In this document: positions 8,778-17,243 of the stretch, piece after piece | How the letters are laid out: each line of letters opens with the position of its first letter | Numbering within the stretch: position 1 is the stretch's first letter | Source of the DNA: Loktanella sp. S4079 | GTDB lineage: Bacteria > Pseudomonadota > Alphaproteobacteria > Rhodobacterales > Rhodobacteraceae | Reading direction: 5' to 3' | NCBI RefSeq assembly: GCF_000967725.1 | Contig: NZ_JXYE01000002.1 | Coordinates: 1,240,001 to 1,304,000, forward strand | Length of the DNA stretch: 64,000 nucleotides | Notes under the pieces: generated by a model | Database searches by the model: none | What the model was told of the DNA's origin: nothing | Seen by the model: only the letters and a program-made list of their open reading frames with translations | Program-made: the position numbers and the translations under genes

Positions 8778-8984
8778 ATGCCAACCGGCACTGTAAAGTG
8801 GTTTAACACAACAAAGGGATTTGGGTTTATCGCACCGGACGAAGGCGGATCAGACGTTTTTGTTCATATTACTGCGATTGAACAAGCGGGGCTAACAGGG
8901 CTTGCCGACAATGAAAAGGTGACCTTTGATCTGGTCGAAGGGCGTGACGGCCGCAAAATGGCCGGCAATCTTGCCAAGGTCTAA
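8778..8984 (+). CDS. Cold-shock domain protein (CspA family)
   Basis: This 68-residue single-domain protein begins MPTGTVKWFNTTKGFGFI. It contains the two RNA-binding motifs KGFGFI (RNP1) and DVFVHIT (RNP2) and ends soon after the fifth strand. Csp proteins bind single-stranded nucleic acid and melt RNA structure. GGAGGA lies 6 bases before the ATG. The ending KMAGNLAKV is common in alphaproteobacterial CspA paralogues. The upstream gap of 137 bases, shared with the divergent ArsC-like gene, must hold both promoters and a 5' leader. Confidence 0.93.
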   Translation: MPTGTVKWFNTTKGFGFIAPDEGGSDVFVHITAIEQAGLTGLADNEKVTFDLVEGRDGRKMAGNLAKV

Positions 8985-8994
8985 CGCAAGGCCG

Positions 8995-9156
8995 CTAAGC
9001 CGCGATCTTTAGCTTGGCCCGTTCGATGTGGGCTTGGCCACCAGCCAAGCGGTCACAGGTGCGGGTCAGGCGGTCCACCAGATCCATACGGATCGGAGAG
9101 AAAACATCACGTGGAGTAGCGTCTGCGTTAGACTGGCTATTTACCTGATCACTCAT
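8995..9156 (-). CDS. Small conserved-looking protein of 53 residues
   Basis: An open frame from ATG at 9156-9154 to TAG encodes 53 residues, starting MSDQVNSQSNADATPRD and ending HIERAKLKIAA. It is preceded by GAGGTTGA, a good ribosome-binding site. The C-terminal half (MDLVDRLTRTCDRLAGGQAH) is predicted helical, with alternating charged and hydrophobic residues. Codon choice fits the neighbours. It ends 11 bases from the convergent cold-shock gene. No family is recognised. Confidence 0.6.
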   Translation of the reverse strand: MSDQVNSQSNADATPRDVFSPIRMDLVDRLTRTCDRLAGGQAHIERAKLKIAA

Positions 9157-9504
9157 TACTCAACCTCGCTATCTTTCGGTCGCTGGGACATATTTACATT
9201 CTTATATATATCAAAAAACCTGCGCCGCGTGATGGGGAAATTCCTTGGGCACGCATCAAGTGACGCTAGGTCACTGCAACTTTTACGCGTAAATCTTTAC
9301 ACCCCACACCCAAACCAAAACACCAACCTGTCCTTTTGTATATGCCCCGCAAAACGCCACCAGAGACCAACAGAATCAATCAGAAATAGAACACACCAAC
9401 ACCGCAACCTGACTTGAGGGCAAATCAGCAGTTCTCCGCCGATCCCTTCACTCTCCCACGATTGAGAAGAACAGGAGTGTCCATCTTGGTTTGCGTTCTA
9501 GAAC
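9157..9504. other. Gene-free stretch with short dyads
   Basis: No convincing gene is seen. The stretch is AT-rich around 9195-9220. It contains AGTGAC-5-GTCACT at 9259-9275 and a perfect palindrome TTTACGCGTAAA at 9282-9293. It probably includes the promoter of the small gene at 8995-9156. Long plus-strand readings here have unusual composition and no start site and are not supported. Confidence 0.5.
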
Positions 9505-9822
9505 CTATAGATAGGAACCATGCATGGCGGGCGTCGTCGTCCCAGCCCAAGGTCCTGTTGTTGAAAGGACGGCCACAAGGGCTGGCTGGGCATCTAGCAG
9601 TACATCTGCCTCGCTCTCGCGGAGCCAAGCGTTCAGATTACGGTAGGTCTGTGACTTGCGGTCAACGAGGTTGTCGCCGAACTGCGCAATCAGCGGTGCC
9701 CACTCTGCCTCTGTCAATGGATTGGCGCGGACTTCACGAAAATCCACTTCCCGCCCCGCAGCTTCTAGCGCCTTGATTGCGGCCTTGCCGTCGGAACACA
9801 TGGGAAGGCGATAAAGGATTAT
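9505..9822 (-). pseudogene. Frameshifted ArsC/Spx-family gene remnant
   Basis: One frame reads IILYRLPMCSDGKAA, then LEAAGREVDFREVRANPLT and FGDNLVDRKSQTYRNL, then LLDAQPALVA, which aligns with the ArsC-like protein at 8311-8640. After about position 9571 this frame loses similarity, while the neighbouring frame supplies GRPFNNRTLGWDDDARHAW, the expected C-terminal strand (compare KRPVIEADG and TIGWKADA in the intact copy). The N-terminal coding has no ATG, GTG or TTG in the right place, only ATA at 9822-9820. One indel plus a lost start indicates a pseudogene. A sequencing indel could explain the shift but not the missing start. Confidence 0.75.
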
Positions 9823-9886
9823 GTGCGTGGGTCTGGGTTAGTTACCGGCAACCTTAGCCAAGCATAAAGTCATGCACAACGTTAGG

Positions 9887-9965
9887 GCAGCGTCTGGACC
9901 TCGGGGTGGGTGCGAAGCGCCCTCCCCATGGGGGAGGTCCGGGCGCTGCCCGGCGATGCCGGGCA
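9887..9965. repeat. Cluster of inverted repeats
   Basis: Outer arms at 9887-9902 and 9934-9949 match at 14 of 16 positions (GCAGCG, then GACCTC, against GAGGTC, then CGCTGC). CCTCCCC at 9921-9927 pairs with GGGGAGG at 9931-9937. A perfect 8-bp stem, TGCCCGGC at 9947-9954 with GCCGGGCA at 9958-9965, follows. The three structures overlap and could exchange. The cluster lies just beyond the 3' end of the DUF4145 gene. There is no T-run, so a simple intrinsic terminator is unlikely; a palindromic intergenic repeat is possible. Confidence 0.5.
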
Positions 9966-9980
9966 AGACACTATTTAGGC

Positions 9981-10703
9981 TCATCCATTTGTTTTTGACG
10001 TATCTTCTCGCGGATCAATCACATTTTCCAAAGCTTCAATTTTATTTGGAAGCGAATATAAGTACTCAATCAAGTAATCTAAAAGTTCTACAAGTTGTCT
10101 AGCCATTGTGTCGTCTGGTTCATACTCCATGTCAAAATGCGCACCAAGATTTCCACCATTGCGAATTGCGTCAGAAAGCCGTTTCAAAGGCGCCGCAAGA
10201 TCGACCTCTTCTTCGACCTTCTTTATCAATTGGAACAGAGTCAGGTTCTGATCTTTTGATGACACCATATACTTGAAGATGCCTTCAAGTGTTCGTCGCC
10301 CCGACGACATTGTTGCGGTGTAGTTTCTGGAGTTGTACGCATTCACAGTTCCTTCCATAGACCTCCACAACGCGTCTGGAACCCCAAGACTCTTAGTCTT
10401 GATTTGAAAACTTTTTGAACGAGCCGGGAACATGTAAATCGTATTCGGTTTGCTAGCCGCCAGCGCATTCTTACTATCAGAGTAAGCGAACATGAACTGA
10501 GGCTTGCCATCACAGCTAGGGCACGTTGAACCTGCGCTAGCTATTCGAGCAGTGGCGTTAAAGTGTGTTCCAGCTAGAACAAACCCACACCAATCACCAC
10601 AAAATGGACACTGCGCTCGAACAGACTTTGGAATCTGAACCTTTTGTCCGCTGTCGCTCCAGCCTTTACAGGCGTCCAAACTGATTAGTGCTCCATCCCT
10701 CAC
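9981..10703 (-). CDS. DUF4145 domain protein with N-terminal zinc-ribbon-like cysteines
   Basis: The 240-residue product has cysteine pairs CPFC at 32-35 and CPSC at 61-64, spaced as in a small zinc ribbon. Residues about 125-220 form a helical DUF4145 domain ([14 protein letters not shown], then [12 protein letters not shown], then [16 protein letters not shown]), a HEPN-like fold seen in many accessory and restriction-associated genes. Function is unknown. It starts with GTG inside a GTGA overlap with the thyX stop, so translation is probably coupled to thyX. Base composition is more AT-rich than thyX, which suggests acquisition. Confidence 0.7.
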   Translation of the reverse strand: MRDGALISLDACKGWSDSGQKVQIPKSVRAQCPFCGDWCGFVLAGTHFNATARIASAGSTCPSCDGKPQFMFAYSDSKNALAASKPNTIYMFPARSKSFQIKTKSLGVPDALWRSMEGTVNAYNSRNYTATMSSGRRTLEGIFKYMVSSKDQNLTLFQLIKKVEEEVDLAAPLKRLSDAIRNGGNLGAHFDMEYEPDDTMARQLVELLDYLIEYLYSLPNKIEALENVIDPREDTSKTNG

Positions 10704-11605
10704 CCAATAATCCCTTCAAACTCCCGCCATTCACCTTTGCTCATCCCAGAGGTTTCCTGAGTGACCTTTTCACCTTTAAGCATACGCCGCACGCAATCGA
10801 TTGCCTTACCAGATAGGTTGGCTCCGCCCATGCGGTAGTCTTCGAATGCGGAATAGGCTGCGGGCACCCAGTCGGCGACGACGTTGCAGATCGCGTCGGC
10901 ATAGACTCGGATTTCGTATTGCGCGTGGCTATCCGCCCGGAGCCGCAGGAAGTGGAACAGGTTGTGCAGGTCGACCTTCCAGTACCATTGCGTATAGATG
11001 TTGGCTGGCAGGTTCATCCGTGCCAATTCGCGGGCCAGACCCTGCTGACCTTCTTGGTCGATCATCTCGGCGTAGTGGTCATAGCAACGTGCTGCGTCAC
11101 CTTTGAGGTATTCCAGCACGCGGGCGGCTTCTTCACCGCTCAGCGCCTCGCCCCGACCCTGATTGTTGATCACCGATTGCGCGGCGAGCTTGTCGGGTTC
11201 AGGGATATAAAATTCGCGATCCAAGATCGAATAGCGCGCGGAGTATTCGTTCACGTTGGCCGTCCGGTGACGGATCCACTGACGCGCGACAAAGACGGGC
11301 AGTTTCACGTGCAGTTTGATTTCGCACATTTCAAATGGGGTCGAATGCCAGTGGCGCATCAAATAGCGGATAAGCCCCTCATCGTTTTGAACCGATTTCG
11401 TGCCCTTACCGTAAGATACACGCGCGGCCTGACAAATCGCAGCATCATCGCCCATATAGTCAATGACCCGGATAAATCCGTGATCCAAGACTTCGTGCGC
11501 TTTATAAAGGTGCTGCTCCATTCCTTCGGCAACGGCACGCAAAGTTGGCTTTGGATTCGCACGTAGTTCGTCGATTTCGGCCTGTTGTTCGGCGGTAATG
11601 GGCAT
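10700..11605 (-). CDS. thyX: FAD-dependent thymidylate synthase
   Basis: ThyX makes dTMP from dUMP using methylene-tetrahydrofolate, FAD and NADPH. The 301-residue protein carries the ThyX motif [13 protein letters not shown] at about residues 112-124 and the later [15 protein letters not shown] helix. The start [12 protein letters not shown] is chosen because GGAGAAAAAT precedes it; a longer reading runs into the promoter area. No thyA is visible in this window. The DUF4145 gene is directly coupled downstream. The length is slightly above that of short ThyX proteins because of an N-terminal extension, which is usual in this bacterial group. Confidence 0.96.
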   Translation of the reverse strand: MPITAEQQAEIDELRANPKPTLRAVAEGMEQHLYKAHEVLDHGFIRVIDYMGDDAAICQAARVSYGKGTKSVQNDEGLIRYLMRHWHSTPFEMCEIKLHVKLPVFVARQWIRHRTANVNEYSARYSILDREFYIPEPDKLAAQSVINNQGRGEALSGEEAARVLEYLKGDAARCYDHYAEMIDQEGQQGLARELARMNLPANIYTQWYWKVDLHNLFHFLRLRADSHAQYEIRVYADAICNVVADWVPAAYSAFEDYRMGGANLSGKAIDCVRRMLKGEKVTQETSGMSKGEWREFEGIIG

Positions 11606-11742
11606 ATTTTTCTCCGGCTGCTCGATTCGCGTTGTTGTCACTATAGAGTGTCTGGCCCCGGCAGGCACCCAAGATGTGGCTAGCGACTGCGCGCTAGCTG
11701 TGGCACTGTGCCTGAAAATCGTATTTCCAATGGGTTATCTAA

Positions 11743-13125
11743 ATGCGCCTGCGCACACTTGCCTTAATTACTTGCCTTTTCACGCAACCAGCCGCGGCGC
11801 AAACTGCAATTGACGTTACAATTGAACAAGCCCGTACGATTGCCACCCGGGCACTTCAGGCCGGAGATTATGAGACTGCGCAAGAAATCGCGCGTCAACT
11901 GCTCGCGCAGCACCCTGACGATCGCGTTGCATTGTTGGTCATGGCTGCCACCCTGCCCCGCACCGGCGAACCGGCTCAGGGACGTGCCGCAGGTGCCCGC
12001 GCGTGGCGACTGTCGAATACTGATGCCGAGAAGTTCGAAGCTGCCCGCCTAACGGCCGGAGCGGCCGTCGCCCAAGAACGGTTTACGCTTGCAACGTTGT
12101 GGTTGCGCCGTGCCTTGATCGTTGCCCCAACGGATGCCGACTACGACCGCACAATCGCAGATGCACGGGTGGTCAAACAGCGTAATCCGTGGCTCACCCA
12201 AATTAGTTTTTCGGTTGTTCCGTCTAGCAATGTGAACGGCGGTTCCACGTCCGATACCCTCAGCGGTCCCGGACTCGAGGATATCATCTTCAGAGACCTG
12301 TCCGAAGATGCGATGGCGCTAAAGGGCATTCGCGCTACGCTGAATCTGCGCACGCAATACCGGATAACCCAATCTCCAGTACATCGCTTAGCTGTCGGTG
12401 GGCGCTATCAAGGGGCCCGTGTCAAACTGACTGACGCGGAGACCACACCCGATGAAACCTTTGCCACAAACGCCTATGAATTGGATCTGCGTTATGATCG
12501 GGTATTACCCAAGGGTGCATTGCAACTATCGTTGGCTGCCCGTCGCACCGATTATGGCGTCCTTGATGCATCGGATTTGACTGTAGATCGGCTTACCTAT
12601 GATAGCAGACGCGCCGAAATCGGTTATCGTCTACCAGTCGACGATCGTTCCGAAGTGAGCGTGGCACTCGCAAAAGAAAAGTTGTCCTACGAGGAAACCG
12701 CCATCGGCGAGATCGACCGCTGGTCCCTGCGCAGCGCATTTGGTCAGCGCCGCGCCAACAATGACCGCTGGCATATGATGTTGTCCTATCAAGACAGCGT
12801 CGGCGACAACGATAATTATACCTCTCAGGCACTTACATTACAGACGGGCTATGACTGGGCGGAACAGTTGGGTCCGATGACCGTGGGACTGGATGTAGGT
12901 GCAACCTGGGCCACCTATCCCGACTACGCGCTCCTTGGATCAAGGATCACGAATGGCCGTCAGGATAGAACATTCTTCTACAATATTGAGGTCGGGTTTC
13001 CCGATGCTGCGTTTGCAGGTTTCATTCCGGTCCTGACTTGGGCGCACAATATAACAGATAGCAATGTCAGCCGCACCGACCGCCGCACTGGATCACTCGG
13101 GATTTCAATCAATTCGGCATTTTGA
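11743..13125 (+). CDS. TPR plus outer-membrane beta-barrel protein (Slam/DUF560-like)
   Basis: The 460-residue protein has a signal peptide (MRLRTLALITCLFTQPAAA), a TPR-like helical region (about residues 25-145; GDYETAQEIARQLLAQHPDD is a clear repeat) and a C-terminal part of alternating beta strands ending in Phe (SLGISINSAF), typical of outer-membrane barrels. The architecture matches Slam-like proteins, which help move lipoproteins or other proteins across the outer membrane. Strand patterns such as RLAVGGRYQGARVKLT and QLSLAARRTDYGV are visible. No lipoprotein or heme-binding substrate gene sits next to it. The family assignment is moderate; membrane location is more certain. Confidence 0.65.
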   Translation: MRLRTLALITCLFTQPAAAQTAIDVTIEQARTIATRALQAGDYETAQEIARQLLAQHPDDRVALLVMAATLPRTGEPAQGRAAGARAWRLSNTDAEKFEAARLTAGAAVAQERFTLATLWLRRALIVAPTDADYDRTIADARVVKQRNPWLTQISFSVVPSSNVNGGSTSDTLSGPGLEDIIFRDLSEDAMALKGIRATLNLRTQYRITQSPVHRLAVGGRYQGARVKLTDAETTPDETFATNAYELDLRYDRVLPKGALQLSLAARRTDYGVLDASDLTVDRLTYDSRRAEIGYRLPVDDRSEVSVALAKEKLSYEETAIGEIDRWSLRSAFGQRRANNDRWHMMLSYQDSVGDNDNYTSQALTLQTGYDWAEQLGPMTVGLDVGATWATYPDYALLGSRITNGRQDRTFFYNIEVGFPDAAFAGFIPVLTWAHNITDSNVSRTDRRTGSLGISINSAF

Positions 13126-13157
13126 ATCGCTTTACTCATGACAGATGCTAGCTGAAC

Positions 13158-13179
13158 GGGGCAGCCAGATGGCCGCCCC
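13158..13179. terminator. Hairpin between convergent genes
   Basis: GGGGCAGCC at 13158-13166 pairs with GGCCGCCCC at 13171-13179 with one mismatch and a 4-base loop. It lies between the convergent TPR-barrel and CsbD genes. The T-run is poor on either strand, so termination efficiency is uncertain. Confidence 0.45.
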
Positions 13180-13188
13180 TTGCAACGG

Positions 13189-13386
13189 TCAGAGCTGCTT
13201 CGTGAACGACTCGACTTCTTCCTTCGCCTGCTCTTTTGTTTTTCCGTATTTGGCCTGTATCTTGCCTTCTAGCGCTTCGCGATTGCCGTTGATTTCGGCA
13301 ATATCATCGTCGGTGAGATCAGCCCACTTCGCCCTGAGGCTGCCGGTCATTTCTTTCCATTTTCCTTCGACTTGATCCCAATTCAT
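13189..13386 (-). CDS. CsbD-family stress protein
   Basis: The 65-residue product starts MNWDQVEGKWKEMTGSLRAK at an ATG preceded by AAAGGA. The pattern of a small charged protein with WDQVEGKWKEMTG, DDDIAEINGNRE and LEGKIQAKYGKTKE is that of the CsbD family (YjbJ-like). Such proteins are abundant under general stress or stationary phase; their molecular role is not known. It is followed on the same strand, upstream, by a small membrane protein gene, and the pairing with a PLDc_N-type gene suggests a shared envelope or stress context. Confidence 0.88.
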   Translation of the reverse strand: MNWDQVEGKWKEMTGSLRAKWADLTDDDIAEINGNREALEGKIQAKYGKTKEQAKEEVESFTKQL

Positions 13387-13476
13387 TTGCTTTCCTTTCA
13401 CGAGTTTATCCGCGCCCAGCAATGACATCGCCGGGCGTTCTGTTCATTTGTGATGTTCTAAGTTCGGGCTGCGTGT

Positions 13477-13668
13477 TTAGACGATCTGTCTGCGCGCGCG
13501 TGGTCCTGCAACGAGCCACACGATAAAGCCGATGAGCGGCAAAATGAGGACAAGCAACACCCAAAGCACTTTGCTTCCTGTGGTATTGGCCGAACCCACA
13601 ATTGATACGATCGCCACGACATCTAGGATGAGGACAAGCAGACTTCCGATTCCGGTAATTTCCAACAT
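13477..13668 (-). CDS. Small membrane protein with PLDc_N-type domain
   Basis: This 63-residue protein begins MLEITGIGSLLVLILDVVAI and has two membrane helices separated by the short loop GSANTTGSKVLW. The second helix ends in WLVAGPRARRQIV, a basic tail. The arrangement matches the phospholipase-D-nuclease N-terminal (PLDc_N) family, which occurs as a stand-alone two-helix protein. GGAGAA precedes the ATG; longer in-frame readings would run through the tRNA-Thr gene and are rejected. Function is unknown; inner-membrane location is expected. Confidence 0.75.
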   Translation of the reverse strand: MLEITGIGSLLVLILDVVAIVSIVGSANTTGSKVLWVLLVLILPLIGFIVWLVAGPRARRQIV

Positions 13669-13815
13669 TGCGTTCTCCAATTTGTTCTTGGTGCTCTGTT
13701 GGACAATGCGCGAAACGCGGATTGGTTCCCGATAGGTGGCAAAATATTCGGCGATATGCCCAACCGACAACAATGGTTTGCCGTCAAAAACGCAGAAGGA
13801 ACAATTGGGTTGGGA

Positions 13816-13890
13816 TGGTGCTGTGAGAGAGGATTGAACTCTCGACCTCACCCTTACCAAGGGTGTGCTCTGCCACTGAGCTACCACAGC
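13816..13890 (-). tRNA. tRNA-Thr (anticodon GGU)
   Basis: On the minus strand, GCTGTGG at the 5' end pairs with the 3' acceptor strand TCACAGC, followed by A and an encoded CCA. The anticodon stem ACCC/GGGT closes a 7-base loop TTGGTAA, giving GGT. The T arm has GGTTCAA-type sequence. The length is 75 bases. Confidence 0.95.
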
Positions 13891-13977
13891 ATCCGTGAGG
13901 CGGGGAATTAGCGTCAATTGCGTCGTGGTGCAAGCCCTGACTAGACGCTTTTTGCGCTAATTGCTAACAGGACTGTC

Positions 13978-14127
13978 ATGAGCGACAAACAAAGCAAGAA
14001 TAGCAAGGGCAAACCCGCCACAAGCCGCGAAGATCGGCTGAAGGCGGCGCTCAAGGCAAATATGGCAAAGCGCAAGGCCCAGGCCCGTGCGCGTGCTTCT
14101 AGCAGTGACGATACACAGAAAGAGTAG
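13978..14127 (+). CDS. Small basic protein of 49 residues upstream of murA
   Basis: An ATG at 13978 opens 49 codons ending 6 bases before murA. The product, MSDKQSKNSKGKPATSRE at its start and RKAQARARASSSDDTQKE at its end, is rich in Lys, Arg and Ser and probably mostly disordered with a central helix (DRLKAALKANMAKRKAQ). Its position directly ahead of murA and matching codon use suggest cotranslation with murA. AACAGGA lies upstream of the start. No domain is recognised. Confidence 0.65.
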   Translation: MSDKQSKNSKGKPATSREDRLKAALKANMAKRKAQARARASSSDDTQKE

Positions 14128-14133
14128 ACAGGC

Positions 14134-15402
14134 ATGGATTCGATTGTTGTCAAAGGCGGCAAACCCCTCAACGGAAAAATTGAAATCGCCGGGGCCAAAA
14201 ACGCGGCCCTCGCGCTGATGCCTGCAACGCTGCTCTCAGAAGAGCCGCTAACGCTGACAAATGCGCCGCGTCTGTCAGACATCAAAACGATGACGGCGCT
14301 CTTGCAATCGCTGGGCGTTGAAGTCACCGCAATGCAGGATGGCAAAGTCCAAGTCCTGTCGTCGCATGCGATGACATCGACCACTGCGGATTACGAGATC
14401 GTTCGCAAGATGCGTGCCTCCAACCTTGTCTTGGGGCCGCTTTTGGCGCGTCATCATCAGGCGGTGGTTTCACTGCCCGGCGGCTGCGCCATCGGTGCAC
14501 GCCCAATGGATATTCACGTCACAGCACTCGAGGCCATGGGCGCAGAGATCGAACTCAAGGACGGTTACCTGCATGCAACCGCTAAAGGTGGGCTGAAAGG
14601 CGCAAAAGTACCGCTTCGCTTTGCCTCCGTTGGGGCTACTGAAAACGTGTTGATGGCCGCCACCCTCGCCAAGGGCACAACTGTTATCGAAAATGCAGCA
14701 CGCGAACCTGAGATCGTAGACCTTGCCCACTGTTTGCGGCGCATGGGCGCCCATATTGAGGGCGAAGGCACAAGCACAATCACCATCGAGGGTGTCGATC
14801 GGCTTGGCACTGCGTCTCATCCTGTTGTCACTGACCGAATCGAACTGGGCACCTATATGCTTGCCCCTGTCTTTGCCGGTGGAGAGGTCGAATGTATCGG
14901 CGGACGTTTGGATCTGGTTGGCTCTTTCGTTGAAAAGCTGGACGCAGCCGGTGTTGATGTCACCGAAACCCCTGATGGGCTAAAGGTAAGCCGCCGCAAT
15001 GGTCGCGCGCAGGCGGTTGATGTCACGACCGAGGTCTTCCCCGGTTTCCCAACCGACCTGCAAGCACAGATGATGGCCATGCTTTGCACCGCAGAGGGCA
15101 CATCGGTTCTCGAAGAAAAAATCTTTGAAAACCGGTTTATGCATGCGCCGGAATTGATCCGCATGGGTGCGAATATCGAAGTGCATGGCGGCACGGCGAC
15201 GGTACACGGCGTTGAGCGCCTAAAAGGTGCGCCCGTTATGGCGACTGACCTGCGCGCGTCCGTGTCCTTGATCCTTGCCGGGTTGGCGGCTGAAGGTGAA
15301 ACCGTCGTGAGCCGCGTTTATCACCTTGATCGTGGTTACGAACACGTCGAGGAGAAGCTGGGCGCAATTGGTGCGCAAATTGAACGGGTATCTGGATCAT
15401 GA
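14134..15402 (+). CDS. murA: UDP-N-acetylglucosamine 1-carboxyvinyltransferase
   Basis: MurA transfers enolpyruvate from PEP to UDP-GlcNAc, the first committed step of peptidoglycan synthesis in the cytoplasm. The 422-residue length is standard. It begins [20 protein letters not shown] with the conserved [12 protein letters not shown] segment. The catalytic Cys is present in [13 protein letters not shown] (about residue 118), so normal fosfomycin sensitivity at this residue would be expected. The C-terminal [13 protein letters not shown] motif is intact. It overlaps the following DUF2948 gene by ATGA and follows a small basic gene by 6 bases. Confidence 0.98.
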   Translation: MDSIVVKGGKPLNGKIEIAGAKNAALALMPATLLSEEPLTLTNAPRLSDIKTMTALLQSLGVEVTAMQDGKVQVLSSHAMTSTTADYEIVRKMRASNLVLGPLLARHHQAVVSLPGGCAIGARPMDIHVTALEAMGAEIELKDGYLHATAKGGLKGAKVPLRFASVGATENVLMAATLAKGTTVIENAAREPEIVDLAHCLRRMGAHIEGEGTSTITIEGVDRLGTASHPVVTDRIELGTYMLAPVFAGGEVECIGGRLDLVGSFVEKLDAAGVDVTETPDGLKVSRRNGRAQAVDVTTEVFPGFPTDLQAQMMAMLCTAEGTSVLEEKIFENRFMHAPELIRMGANIEVHGGTATVHGVERLKGAPVMATDLRASVSLILAGLAAEGETVVSRVYHLDRGYEHVEEKLGAIGAQIERVSGS

Positions 15403-15872
15403 CCGAAGACGCACGTTTCGAAGACGGCAAAGAAACGCCTCTGCGCCTCAAGGCGCTGGATGCAGACGATCTGACCATCATTGCCGCCCTTACCCAAGAC
15501 GCCGTGTTCCCAGCTGCAGAAATGCGCTGGGATCGCAAAACGCGGCGTTTTGCGCTGCTGTTGAACCGTTTTCGCTGGGAAGACAGTGAAAACACGCGCC
15601 GCCACGGTCATGAACGCGTCCAATCCGTCTTAGCGTTTGAGGATGTCACACGCGTCCAAAGCATGGGTGTTGATAAATCGGACCCCGAGATGGTTTTTTC
15701 CTTGCTTTCTATTGGGTTTACGCCCGGCGAGGACGGAACTGGACGCATTGAAATGACCCTTGCAGGCGACGGCGCGATTGCGCTTGATGTCGAAGCGCTC
15801 GAGGTGATTTTGCGCGATGTGACCCGCCCCTATGTCGCCCCATCAGGCAAAGCCCCAACCCACCCCGCGTGA
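15399..15872 (+). CDS. DUF2948 family protein
   Basis: The 157-residue product matches the alphaproteobacterial DUF2948 pattern: [20 protein letters not shown], then [24 protein letters not shown], and a C-terminal [17 protein letters not shown]. It has no signal peptide or membrane segment and looks like a compact alpha/beta cytoplasmic protein. The gene overlaps murA by ATGA and precedes hisD by 60 bases. This order recurs in Rhodobacterales, but no biochemical role is established, and the pairing with murA and hisD gives no clear functional hint. Confidence 0.88.
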   Translation: MTEDARFEDGKETPLRLKALDADDLTIIAALTQDAVFPAAEMRWDRKTRRFALLLNRFRWEDSENTRRHGHERVQSVLAFEDVTRVQSMGVDKSDPEMVFSLLSIGFTPGEDGTGRIEMTLAGDGAIALDVEALEVILRDVTRPYVAPSGKAPTHPA

Positions 15873-15932
15873 TATATTGGCGCATTGATGCGCGCAGCTC
15901 AGGCGGCTATGTCCGCCCCGAAGGAGTGCCCC

Positions 15933-17243
15933 ATGCCACAGTTTCTAAATACATCTGACGCCGATTTCGAAGATCGCTTTGTCGCCCTTTTGGGTGCCAA
16001 ACGCGAGGACAGCCCAGATGTGGATCATATTGTGGCACAGATCATTGCGGACGTGCGCGAACGTGGCGACACCGCTCTGATCGAACTCACGGCAAAATTT
16101 GACCGACTAGAGCTAACCCCAGAGACCATCCGTTTCTCGCCCGCCGAGATTGATGCCGAATGTGCCAAGGTCAGCGCCGAAGATCGCGCCGCGCTCGAAC
16201 TGGCGGCAGAGCGCATTCGCGCCTATCACGAACGCCAGATGCCAGCCGATGAAATGTGGACCGACAGCACCGGGGCTACATTGGGCTGGCGCTGGACGCC
16301 GGTTTCGGCAGCAGGACTATATGTGCCGGGGGGGCTTGCCTCTTATCCGTCTTCCGTTTTGATGAATGCCATCCCTGCCAAGGTTGCTGGCGTTGGACGT
16401 TTGGCGATTGTTGTGCCGACCCCAGATGGTGCGGCGAACCCGTTAGTGCTGCTGGCTGCCAAAATCGCGGGTGTCGATGAAATCTACCGGATCGGTGGGG
16501 CGCAAGCGATCGCGGCCCTTGCCTATGGCACACAAACGATTGCCCCGGTTGATAAGATCACTGGCCCAGGTAACGCATTTGTCGCCGCCGCCAAGCGCCG
16601 TGTTTTCGGCAAGGTTGGTATTGATATGATTGCTGGCCCCTCCGAAATTCTTGTCATTGCGGACAAAAACAATGATCCCGATTGGATTGCGCTAGACCTC
16701 TTGAGCCAAGCAGAACATGACGAAAGCGCACAATCGCTGCTGATTACAGATAACGCTGACTTTGGCCAAGCGGTGGTTGCTGCGGTCGAAAAGCGGCTCG
16801 AAACCCTTGAGCGGCGGGCCATCGCGGGGGCAAGCTGGCGTGACTTTGGTGCGGTCATAACTGTCGCTAACATGGCAGAGGCTGTCGCCCTATCCGATCG
16901 GATCGCGCCCGAACACCTTGAGATTTGCACCGAAAATGCCGAAGAATTAACCAATCAGGTCACCCATGCAGGGGCAATCTTCATCGGAGGTTGGACACCA
17001 GAAGCAATCGGTGACTACATAGGGGGGCCTAACCACGTGCTTCCCACAGCGCGCTCTGCTCGTTTTTCTAGTGGATTGTCCGTCATGGATTTCATCAAAC
17101 GTACAACATTGTCGCGGATGTCGCCCGAAGCCTTGGCTGCAATCGGGCCTGCTGCTGAACGGCTTGCCAAATCCGAAAGCCTCGAGGCCCATGGCCTCTC
17201 TGTTCGTGCGCGGCTTGATCGGCTCAACAAAGGTGAGCCATGA
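15933..17243 (+). CDS. hisD: Histidinol dehydrogenase
   Basis: HisD catalyses the last two oxidations of histidine synthesis, histidinol to histidine with NAD and zinc. The 436-residue protein begins MPQFLNTSDADFEDRF at an ATG preceded by AAGGAG; an upstream in-frame ATG lacks a site. Family motifs are complete: ITGPGNAFVAAAKR, MIAGPSEILVIAD, LSQAEHDESAQSLLIT and IAPEHLEICTENAEEL, with GGPNHVLPT near the C terminus. It overlaps the UPF0262 gene by ATGA. No other his genes lie in this window. Confidence 0.97.
   Translation: MPQFLNTSDADFEDRFVALLGAKREDSPDVDHIVAQIIADVRERGDTALIELTAKFDRLELTPETIRFSPAEIDAECAKVSAEDRAALELAAERIRAYHERQMPADEMWTDSTGATLGWRWTPVSAAGLYVPGGLASYPSSVLMNAIPAKVAGVGRLAIVVPTPDGAANPLVLLAAKIAGVDEIYRIGGAQAIAALAYGTQTIAPVDKITGPGNAFVAAAKRRVFGKVGIDMIAGPSEILVIADKNNDPDWIALDLLSQAEHDESAQSLLITDNADFGQAVVAAVEKRLETLERRAIAGASWRDFGAVITVANMAEAVALSDRIAPEHLEICTENAEELTNQVTHAGAIFIGGWTPEAIGDYIGGPNHVLPTARSARFSSGLSVMDFIKRTTLSRMSPEALAAIGPAAERLAKSESLEAHGLSVRARLDRLNKGEP

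Noticed and set aside
9028..9417. Plus-strand frame of 129 codons after the cold-shock gene
   Set aside because: It is antisense to the better-supported 53-residue gene, has odd composition rich in His and Arg late in the frame, and has no start site.
13669..13917. Longer version of the PLDc_N-type protein
   Set aside because: The extension runs through the tRNA-Thr gene; the ATG at 13668 has GGAGAA upstream and gives the standard two-helix protein.
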